Assembly: GCA_944391265.1 (NCBI GenBank)
Contig: CALXSX010000023.1
Location: forward strand, 1-11,881
DNA from: an uncultured Clostridia bacterium
GTDB taxonomy: Bacteria; Bacillota; Clostridia; UBA1381
DNA length: 11,881 nt
Direction of reading: 5' to 3'
Of the stretch, positions 7,029 to 11,881 are shown piece after piece. Below the pieces are notes generated by a model that was given only the letters and a program-made list of their open reading frames with translations, did not search any database and was not told the origin of the DNA. The position numbers and the translations under genes are program-made. The stretch's first letter is position 1. Every line of letters begins with the position of its first letter.

Positions 7029-7376
7029 TTGAAGGGAGTGCTGAAAGGAGTATTGTTCTCGTTTTTAATGACGCTTTTCCTGCTGTCGGCTACGGCGCTT
7101 GCCGAGATGTTTTTCGACGTGCCTGACACAGCGGTCAAGGCGGTCTCGTGGATATCCTGTGCGCTGTCTGTTTTTTTCGGTGCTATGCTCGTTTCAAAGG
7201 GTGCGGAAAGCCGAAAAGCGGTTAAAGGAATATGCTCTGCGGCAATAAGCCTTGCAGTGTTTTTCATATGTCTTGCAGCAGCTAACACGTCGGCGCCTGT
7301 ATCAGGAAGCTTTTACACACTGATGCTCGTGTCCCTTATATGCGGGGCTATAGGTGCTTTTGCCGGAACAAAATAA
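7029..7376 (+). CDS. Small four-helix membrane protein, TIGR04086/DUF3792-like
   Basis: The 115-residue protein is strongly hydrophobic, with four predicted membrane segments at about residues 5-25, 37-57, 66-85 and 95-113. The loops are short, and the one near residues 58-66 is Lys/Arg-rich (SKGAESRKAVK). Size, layout and the GA/GK-ending last helix resemble the TIGR04086 (DUF3792) family of Firmicutes, whose function is unknown to me. The start is TTG, chosen because GGGAGGTG (7015-7022) lies at the correct distance and the first helix begins immediately after it. The next in-frame ATG would cut into helix 1. It is divergent from the aro operon and is followed by tRNA-Thr. No strong promoter or terminator is evident. 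Confidence 0.8.
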   Translation: MKGVLKGVLFSFLMTLFLLSATALAEMFFDVPDTAVKAVSWISCALSVFFGAMLVSKGAESRKAVKGICSAAISLAVFFICLAAANTSAPVSGSFYTLMLVSLICGAIGAFAGTK

Positions 7377-7385
7377 ACAGCTCGT

Positions 7386-7410
7386 AATTACTGATGTTAA
7401 TTTTTTATTT
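7386..7410 (+). terminator. Weak possible terminator after the membrane protein gene
   Basis: AATTAC and GTTAATT can form a short AT-only stem with one bulge, followed by TTTTATTT. The stem is weak, so readthrough into the tRNA gene is plausible. Confidence 0.25.
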
Positions 7411-7415
7411 TGGTA

Positions 7416-7444
7416 TTGACAAACCAAATTTTTTTTGGTATAAT
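7416..7444 (+). promoter_or_regulatory. Perfect consensus sigma-A promoter of tRNA-Thr
   Basis: TTGACA (7416-7421) and TATAAT (7439-7444) are separated by 17 bases, an exact consensus match. Initiation would fall near 7451, about 8 bases before the mature tRNA 5' end. It is probably also the main promoter for the small gene at 7607. Confidence 0.92.
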
Positions 7445-7458
7445 TACAAGAGTTGTTT

Positions 7459-7534
7459 GCTGGCATAGCTCAGCAGGTAGAGTAACGCCTTGGTAAGGCG
7501 TAGGTCGGCGGTTCAAGTCCGCTTGCCAGCTCCA
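7459..7534 (+). tRNA. tRNA-Thr (anticodon GGT)
   Basis: A 76-base cloverleaf folds by eye: acceptor stem GCTGGCA/TGCCAGC, D stem GCTC/GAGT, anticodon stem ACGCC/GGCGT with loop TTGGTAA (anticodon GGT at 7492-7494, tRNA position 34-36), T arm with GTTCAAGTC, and an encoded CCA end (7532-7534). The anticodon GGT reads ACC and ACT threonine codons. Confidence 0.96.
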
Positions 7535-7535
7535 A

Positions 7536-7577
7536 AAAGGGGTTGTAAAAAAACCAATGTTTTTTTACAACCCCTTT
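7536..7577. terminator. Long perfect hairpin after tRNA-Thr, possible bidirectional terminator
   Basis: An 18-bp perfect inverted repeat (7536-7553 with 7560-7577) encloses a 6-base loop. The T-run on the plus strand lies mostly within the stem and the 3' side continues AGTTATC, so termination of the tRNA transcript may be partial. On the minus strand the stem ends in CCCCTTTTT, a better tail, so it could stop leftward transcripts coming from the hyd operon. It begins one base after the tRNA CCA. Confidence 0.65.
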
Positions 7578-7606
7578 AGTTATCAGAAAAATTCGGAGGT
7601 GTCATT

Positions 7607-7774
7607 ATGTGTGAAAACTGTGTCTTCTATGTTTATGATGATGACTGTGAATACTACACCTGTACCGTCGGCCTTGACGAAGATGAAATGTACTCATTCA
7701 TAACAGGTAACGTCAAGGACTGCCCTTATTTCAGGGACGGCGATGATTACAAGGTGGTAAGACACCAGAATTAA
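7607..7774 (+). CDS. Small Cys/Asp/Tyr-rich protein, DUF6472-like
   Basis: This 55-residue protein has a clear ribosome binding site (CGGAGGT, 6 bases before the ATG). It is acidic and rich in Tyr and Cys, beginning MCENCVFYVYDDD and ending with a basic VVRHQN. Five cysteines lie in MCENC (2 and 5), at 14 and 19, and in KDCPYF (39). The CxxC plus later CPYF pattern suggests a small metal or Fe-S site. The pattern resembles the uncharacterised DUF6472 family of Clostridia as I remember it; no function is known to me. There is no room for a promoter between the preceding hairpin and the gene, so it is probably transcribed from the tRNA-Thr promoter. It converges with hydF, about 48 bases away. 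Confidence 0.82.
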   Translation: MCENCVFYVYDDDCEYYTCTVGLDEDEMYSFITGNVKDCPYFRDGDDYKVVRHQN

Positions 7775-7822
7775 CAGCTGCTTTACTGCGAAAGCCGCCG
7801 TCCGCAGATTGGAGGACATATT

Positions 7823-9001
7823 TTACGCGCTTATAAATTTGACCGCGCGTTCAAGTATGCCGTTCATGTACGCAAGGGCGACTCCGTAGTTTGTTATCGG
7901 GACGGAGTTATCCTCGGCATAGTTCATGCGGTATTTAACTTCTCTCTCACTCAGCATACAGCCGCCGCAGTGTACGATAAGGCTGTATTTTGACAAGTCC
8001 TGAGGGAACTCTCCGCCGCTTGTGAACTCAAATTTAACATCAGCTCCGCTGCACTTTTTTATGAGCCTGGGCAGCTTCACCGTACCGATATCATCGCATT
8101 GACGGTGGTGGGTGCAGCCCTCTGAAATCAGCACTGTGTCTCCGTCTTTAAGCTCGGAGATTTTTTTTACGTTTTTGTACGCTATGTCAAACTCACCCTT
8201 ATAATTTAAAAACAGCACAGAAAACGAAGTGAGCGGTATATCCTCCGGTACAATCTTCGAAACTTCGGCAAAAACCTGACTGTCCGTTATAACAACCTTT
8301 GTCTTTTTGCCAAGGCATGACAGAGCGTCTGCAAGCTGAGCCGGCTGCGTGCATACGGCTACGGCATTTGAGTCAAGCACTTCTCTGAGCACCTGCTGCT
8401 GCGGAAGTATTATTCTGTTTTTCGGCGCCGCGCTGTCTATGGGTATGACAAGGACGACGAAGTCGCCCTCTTCTATGCGGTCGCCTATTATCTTCTTTTC
8501 GCCCTCATTTTTCATCTTTGAGGCTATAAGCTCCTTAAGCTCATAAATATTCGTGTTTTTCTCCGCGCTGACATATATCTCATTTTCACGTGCCTGGCCA
8601 TGCTCTGCAATGTCGCTTTTGTTATAGCAGACGATATACGGAATTCCCTTTTTCTTCACAGCGTCAATAAGATTTTCGTCTTCCTGCGTTTTCCCTGTGC
8701 TCGCGTCGATAACGATAACCGCTATATCTGTTTTATTTAAAACATCATAGCTTCTCTTCACCCTCAGCTCGCCAAGGCTGCCGCTATCGTCTATACCGGG
8801 GGTATCTATTACAACCACCGGTCCGAGCGGTAATATTTCCATAGTTTTAAACACAGGATCGGTCGTCGTTCCGAGCACGTCGGAAACGATAGACAGATTC
8901 TGGCCGGTAACGGCGTTTATAACGCTTGACTTTCCGGCATTTCTTCTGCCGAGAAAAGCAATATGTACCCTCTCAGCAGCCGGTATTCCTCCCATACCCA
9001 T
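7823..9001 (-). CDS. hydF: [FeFe]-hydrogenase H-cluster maturation GTPase HydF
   Basis: HydF is the GTPase and scaffold on which the diiron subcluster is assembled before transfer to the hydrogenase. The 392 residues show a TrmE-type GTPase domain: P-loop GRRNAGKS (18-25), TTTDPV (about 45-50), DTPGIDD (66-72), NKSD (127-130) and SAEKN (145-149). A dimerisation region follows, then the C-terminal cluster domain with CTH (296-298) and HCGGC (344-348), supplying the Cys/Cys/Cys site for a [4Fe-4S] cluster. The start at 9001 is supported by AAAGGAG 8 bases upstream. A longer frame to 9055 has no such site and would add an unconserved-looking 18 residues. It lies 61 bases after hydG and is the last gene of the operon. 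No terminator is evident before the convergent small gene. Confidence 0.95.
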   Translation of the reverse strand: MGMGGIPAAERVHIAFLGRRNAGKSSVINAVTGQNLSIVSDVLGTTTDPVFKTMEILPLGPVVVIDTPGIDDSGSLGELRVKRSYDVLNKTDIAVIVIDASTGKTQEDENLIDAVKKKGIPYIVCYNKSDIAEHGQARENEIYVSAEKNTNIYELKELIASKMKNEGEKKIIGDRIEEGDFVVLVIPIDSAAPKNRIILPQQQVLREVLDSNAVAVCTQPAQLADALSCLGKKTKVVITDSQVFAEVSKIVPEDIPLTSFSVLFLNYKGEFDIAYKNVKKISELKDGDTVLISEGCTHHRQCDDIGTVKLPRLIKKCSGADVKFEFTSGGEFPQDLSKYSLIVHCGGCMLSEREVKYRMNYAEDNSVPITNYGVALAYMNGILERAVKFISA

Positions 9002-9062
9002 AACAAAAGCTCCTTTCAACACACAAAATATATATACGCGTCCGCGATACCGCAAGCGTCAG

Positions 9063-10478
9063 CTAAAATCTGAAATCACGTGAGCCTGTCTCTATCGCCT
9101 TCAGGTTATCTATACAAATCTGCTTTACCTTTTCCTTCGGAATGTTTTCAAGCTCCTTTATGATGAGTGCCTCTCCGACCTTCTTCGTTTCCTCTGACGC
9201 GTAGTCCATAAGGTATTCTTTAAGCGTCATAAGAGCGTTCGGGTGGCAGCAGTTTTGAATCTGACCGCTCTTGCAAAGGCTCATAAACCTGTCGCCCGTT
9301 CTGCCCTCTCTGTAGCAAGCCGTACAAAATGACGGAATGTAGCCCATTTCCATAAGCCACTTTACAACGTCATCGAGAGTTCTCTGATCAGATACATCAA
9401 ACTGCTCCGTATCATGCGGCCGCTCATCCTGAGCGTATCCGCCGACAGACGTTCTTGAGCCGCCGCTTACCTGCGATACCCCGAGTCTTATTATTTTTTC
9501 TCTTACCGACTGGCTCTCCCTTGTCGATACAATCATGCCCGTGTATGGAACAGCTATTCTTATAAGCGCGCATATCTTTGCAAACGTTTCATCGGAAATG
9601 CCGTTATCAAACTCGTCAGGATCTATATCATCTGCTCTTTTAAGCCTCGGTACGCTTATCGTATGCGGCCCGACTCCGTGAACCGCCTCAAGATGCTCAG
9701 CGTGCATCAAAAGTCCGGCAAACTCATATCTGTACATCTCAAGGCCGAACAGAACGCCCAGACCTACATCGTCAATGCCGCCTTCCATAGCTCTGTCCAT
9801 AGCCTCGGTGTGATAGCAGTAATCATGCTTAGGTCCTGCCGGATGAAGCTGCTCATAGCTTTTCTTGTGATACGTTTCCTGGAAAAGTATGTACGTTCCT
9901 ATGCCCGCTTCCTTAAGCTTTCTGTAATTTTCAACCGTCGTTGCTGCAATATTTACATTTACACGCCGTATTGCACCGTTTTTATGCTTTATCGAATAAA
10001 TCGTCTTTATTGAATCAAGGATATACTCTATCGGGTTGTTGACCGGGTCCTCGCCTGACTCAATTGCAAGGCGCTTGTGCCCCATATCCTGAAGTGCTAT
10101 AACCTCTTTCTTTATTTCCTCCTGCGTCAGCTTTTTACGCGCAATGTGCTTGTTTTTGCAGTGATACGGACAGTATACACAGCTGTTCACACAGTAGTTA
10201 GAAAGATAAAGCGGTGCGAAAATTACTATCCTGTTGCCGTAAAAATCCTTTTTTATCTGTTCGGCAAGATCGTACATCTCCTTTATCTTGTCCTCGTTTT
10301 CACAGGCGAGGAGAACTGACGCCTCCCTGTGTGACAATCCCTTTCTGAGCTTTGCCTTCTCGATTATCTTGTCCACAAGCTCTATGTCATCCCTGTGTGC
10401 GTCGGCATATGCCAGCGTTTCTCTTATTTCCTCATCGCTTATGAACTCATCAGCCTTTAATGATTTCGGATCATACAT
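9063..10478 (-). CDS. hydG: [FeFe]-hydrogenase maturase HydG, radical SAM tyrosine lyase
   Basis: HydG cleaves tyrosine to p-cresol and dehydroglycine and makes the CO and CN ligands of the H-cluster as an Fe(CO)2(CN) synthon. Its 471 residues match the usual length. The radical SAM cluster motif is CVNSCVYC (Cys96, Cys100, Cys103; CX3CX2C). The auxiliary cluster motif that separates HydG from ThiH is present near the C-terminus as CTAC then a Cys pair (Cys385, Cys388, Cys411; CX2CX22C). SGEDP (about 141-145) is the GGE-like SAM-binding segment. The ATG follows the hydE stop codon with no intervening base (TAAATG), so translation is probably coupled. Use of tyrosine as substrate links it metabolically to the aromatic operon in this window. 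Confidence 0.97.
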   Translation of the reverse strand: MYDPKSLKADEFISDEEIRETLAYADAHRDDIELVDKIIEKAKLRKGLSHREASVLLACENEDKIKEMYDLAEQIKKDFYGNRIVIFAPLYLSNYCVNSCVYCPYHCKNKHIARKKLTQEEIKKEVIALQDMGHKRLAIESGEDPVNNPIEYILDSIKTIYSIKHKNGAIRRVNVNIAATTVENYRKLKEAGIGTYILFQETYHKKSYEQLHPAGPKHDYCYHTEAMDRAMEGGIDDVGLGVLFGLEMYRYEFAGLLMHAEHLEAVHGVGPHTISVPRLKRADDIDPDEFDNGISDETFAKICALIRIAVPYTGMIVSTRESQSVREKIIRLGVSQVSGGSRTSVGGYAQDERPHDTEQFDVSDQRTLDDVVKWLMEMGYIPSFCTACYREGRTGDRFMSLCKSGQIQNCCHPNALMTLKEYLMDYASEETKKVGEALIIKELENIPKEKVKQICIDNLKAIETGSRDFRF

Positions 10479-11540
10479 TTAACAATTCATTCCTTTCCTG
10501 AAATCCCCTCTTGAAATTTCAATTTCATAGCCTATCTTGTTTAAATTTTCAGAAAGCTGCCTCAGGCCCTCGGCAGACTCTCCGCCGGACGACAGCTTGT
10601 TATCATAGAGCATATATTTGTCCCTCGCGTCAGGCGGCGAGAGATTCGGCATAACTACATTTGCACCGGCGCAAATCCCTTTTTCGCGGCCGCAGCCGTC
10701 AAGCGTCCCAAGCGCCGGAGTAGCCGGTATGAGTGCACAGGGAAGCATAAGCCTTATGCACGATATTAAAAACAATGTAAGCTCAACACTGCCCGACGGC
10801 TCATCTGCAAAGACAGTATCCTTGTGGTGAACAAAAGGGCCTATGCCAACCATATGCGGCTCAAGCTCATTTAAAAACAGCATATCATCTGCAAGGTTTG
10901 CCGCCGTCTGGTGCGGCGAACCGACCATGAATCCGCTCCCCGCCTGGAAACCGATTTTCTTAAGGTCAAAAAGGCACCGTTTCCTGTTCTCAAGCGACAT
11001 ATCCGGCGGGTGCAAGCTTTTATAATGCTCCTCATCAGCCGTTTCGTGGCGAAGTAAGTACCTGTCTGCGCCGCTTTCAAAATAACGCCTGTACGTTTGC
11101 CCGCTTTTTTCGCCAAGCGAGAGCGTCACAGCGCAGTCCGGAAACATTGCCTTTATTTCCCCTACAATTGAGCACACAAGGTCGTCGGTAAAATACGGAT
11201 CTTCTCCCCCCTGAAGCACAAAAGTCCTGAACCCAAGCTCATAACCTTTTACGCAGCAGGCGAGTATGTCGCTTTTTTCAAGCCTGTACCTGACCGCATT
11301 TTTATTGTCCCTGTTTATTCCGCAGTAGAGGCATCCGTTTTTGCAGTAGCTTGAAATCTCTATAAGCCCTCTTATGTATACCCTGTTGCCGTATATTCTG
11401 CGCCTTACCGCATCTGCCTTCCCGGCGGCCAGCCGTGCAAGCTCGCCGTCTCTTCCTTCTATCAGGCGAACCCATTCTCCGGAAGAAAGGCTTCTTTCAC
11501 GTTCAAGCTTTTCCAAAAGCCGATACAACGTAATATCCAT
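10479..11540 (-). CDS. hydE: [FeFe]-hydrogenase maturase HydE, radical SAM enzyme
   Basis: HydE acts on the HydG-made Fe(CO)2(CN)-cysteine complex in assembling the H-cluster diiron site. The 353 residues contain the radical SAM motif CKNGCLYC (Cys66, Cys70, Cys73), then VLQGGEDP (about 109-116) for SAM binding, LLRHETAD, and PFVHHKDT and PATPALGTL further on, all typical of HydE rather than biotin synthase. The three C-terminal Cys that hold a second, non-essential cluster in some HydE proteins are absent: the region after SPPDARDKY continues MLYDNK without Cys. The start has GAGGGG 5 bases upstream, directly after a terminator-like T-run. It is the first gene of the operon. Confidence 0.95.
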   Translation of the reverse strand: MDITLYRLLEKLERERSLSSGEWVRLIEGRDGELARLAAGKADAVRRRIYGNRVYIRGLIEISSYCKNGCLYCGINRDNKNAVRYRLEKSDILACCVKGYELGFRTFVLQGGEDPYFTDDLVCSIVGEIKAMFPDCAVTLSLGEKSGQTYRRYFESGADRYLLRHETADEEHYKSLHPPDMSLENRKRCLFDLKKIGFQAGSGFMVGSPHQTAANLADDMLFLNELEPHMVGIGPFVHHKDTVFADEPSGSVELTLFLISCIRLMLPCALIPATPALGTLDGCGREKGICAGANVVMPNLSPPDARDKYMLYDNKLSSGGESAEGLRQLSENLNKIGYEIEISRGDFRKGMNC

Positions 11541-11551
11541 ATAAACCCCTC

Positions 11552-11585
11552 AAAAAAACGCCTTTCCCTACAACGGAAAAGGCGT
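11552..11585 (-). terminator. Terminator-like attenuator directly before hydE
   Basis: On the minus strand ACGCCTTTTCC (11575-11585) and GGAAAGGCGT (11558-11567) form a stem with one bulged T and a 7-base loop, followed by an uninterrupted run of T (11552-11558). The hydE ribosome binding site GAGGGG begins at the next base. As it lies between the operon promoter and its first gene, it should act as a conditional terminator. Confidence 0.8.
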
Positions 11586-11616
11586 ATCTCACTAAAAATC
11601 ACGCAGCAGCTTCCGT
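11582..11616 (-). promoter_or_regulatory. Candidate antiterminator in the hydE leader
   Basis: On the minus strand ACGGAA (11611-11616) can pair with TTCCGT in the terminator (11573-11578), and GCGT (11601-11604) can pair with ACGC (11582-11585). Together these would unfold the terminator. The leader between the predicted start site (near 11650) and the terminator is only about 65 bases and has no ATG-initiated leader peptide. An RNA-binding protein or small-molecule sensor is possible; I recognise no known riboswitch. Confidence 0.5.
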
Positions 11617-11655
11617 CTCAGAGCACTTTGACGTCAGAATATCTTCGTTACCCGA

Positions 11656-11684
11656 ATTATACCACTGTGATGATTTTTTGTCAA
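11656..11684 (-). promoter_or_regulatory. Perfect consensus sigma-A promoter of the hydEGF operon
   Basis: On the minus strand TTGACA (11679-11684) and TATAAT (11656-11661) are separated by exactly 17 bases. The start site should fall near 11650. A promoter this strong feeding a leader with a terminator supports control at the level of termination or by a repressor. Confidence 0.92.
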
Positions 11685-11698
11685 GCGGCTTTAGCCGC
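11685..11698. repeat. Perfect GC-rich dyad abutting the hyd promoter
   Basis: GCGGCT and AGCCGC form a perfect inverted repeat around two bases, touching the upstream edge of the -35 hexamer. It has no T-tract, so it is a possible operator rather than a terminator. Confidence 0.45.
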
Positions 11699-11738
11699 AG
11701 ATTCCGATTTTTATCATTGCTTGCATAATAAGCGGCGG

Positions 11739-11750
11739 CGATAATTATCG
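11739..11750. repeat. 12-base palindrome in the divergent control region
   Basis: CGATAATTATCG is a perfect palindrome between the hyd promoter and the rightward TATAAT at 11780-11785. It resembles half of a Fur-type GATAAT/ATTATC site but is too short to assign to any regulator. Confidence 0.35.
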
Positions 11751-11756
11751 TTTAAT

Positions 11757-11785
11757 GTAACATTTACACGAAAAAAGCATATAAT
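11757..11785 (+). promoter_or_regulatory. Possible promoter for a rightward gene at the right edge
   Basis: A perfect TATAAT (11780-11785) has only a weak -35 match (GTAACA, 11757-11762, 17-base spacing). It points toward the open frame at the right edge and an AAGGAGAG sequence at 11821-11828. Confidence 0.45.
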
Positions 11786-11803
11786 TTACTATGCTTATAT
11801 TTT

Positions 11804-11881
11804 ATGCATAATTTTATTTCAAGGAGAGATTTTTATTTCATAAACAAAACCGGATACGTCAAAGTACTGCGGATGTGTCGG
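11804..11881 (+). CDS. Possible beginning of a rightward gene, start uncertain, truncated by window end
   Basis: A frame opened by ATG at 11804 stays open to the end of the window (26 codons, including FINKTGYVKVLRMCR). The ATG has no ribosome binding site. A strong one, AAGGAGAG, lies inside the frame at 11821-11828, but no ATG, GTG or TTG in this frame follows it at a normal distance; the codon 13 bases after AGGAG is ATA (11840). The real start may be that ATA, the upstream ATG or the ATG at 11873. The product is not recognised. Confidence 0.3.
   Translation, partial: MHNFISRRDFYFINKTGYVKVLRMCR

Noticed and set aside
7786..7808. CTGCG/CGCAG stem between the small gene and hydF as a terminator
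   Set aside because: Only 5 bp with a 12-base loop and no T-tract on either strand.
9002..9055. Longer HydF start at 9055
   Set aside because: No ribosome binding site precedes it, whereas AAAGGAG is placed correctly before 9001; the extra 18 residues look like translated intergenic DNA.
11586..11650. Leader peptide in the hydE leader
   Set aside because: No ATG lies between the predicted start site and the terminator, and the only GTG frame near 11620 stops after two codons.
1..11881. CRISPR arrays, insertion sequences, phage genes
   Set aside because: No regularly spaced repeats, transposase motifs or terminal inverted repeats were seen; all long frames belong to housekeeping or hydrogenase maturation genes.

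Overview
The window looks like chromosomal DNA of an anaerobic, fermentative member of the Firmicutes (Clostridia, perhaps Oscillospiraceae-like). The reasons are a set of [FeFe]-hydrogenase maturases, a TIGR04086/DUF3792-type membrane protein, a DUF6472-type mini-protein, consensus sigma-A promoters and strong GGAGG ribosome binding sites. Species cannot be named from the sequence alone.

Region 1 (about 1-6900, minus strand) is one aromatic amino acid operon, transcribed right to left: leader peptide, aroF (DAHP synthase), tyrA (prephenate dehydrogenase), aroB, aroA, aroC, pheA (chorismate mutase/prephenate dehydratase), then an intrinsic terminator at 185-221. It supplies entry into the shikimate pathway, the steps to chorismate other than those of aroD/aroE/aroK, and both prephenate branches to Phe and Tyr. 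Its promoter (6870-6898) has a consensus -35 box. The roughly 200-nt leader encodes a 26-residue peptide with a Phe-Tyr-Phe-Tyr-Phe core, followed by mutually exclusive antiterminator and terminator hairpins. This is the layout of ribosome-mediated attenuation as known from E. coli pheA/trp, here apparently controlling a whole aro operon in a Firmicute, and it is the most notable system in the window. A promoter and a bare start codon at the left edge suggest another leftward gene beginning at position 3.

Region 2 (about 6900-7800, plus strand) is a small island: a four-helix membrane protein with a TTG start, a tRNA-Thr(GGT) with a perfect consensus promoter, a long perfect hairpin, and a 55-residue Cys/Asp/Tyr-rich protein that has no promoter of its own and probably depends on readthrough from the tRNA.

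Region 3 (about 7823-11700, minus strand) is the [FeFe]-hydrogenase maturation operon hydE-hydG-hydF. Two radical SAM enzymes and a GTPase scaffold together build the diiron part of the H-cluster. Its perfect consensus promoter (11656-11684) is followed by a short leader that ends in an intrinsic terminator touching the hydE ribosome binding site. An alternative pairing could disrupt that terminator, so this is a candidate attenuator or riboswitch. Beyond it, the right edge holds a divergent control region and the uncertain beginning of a rightward gene.
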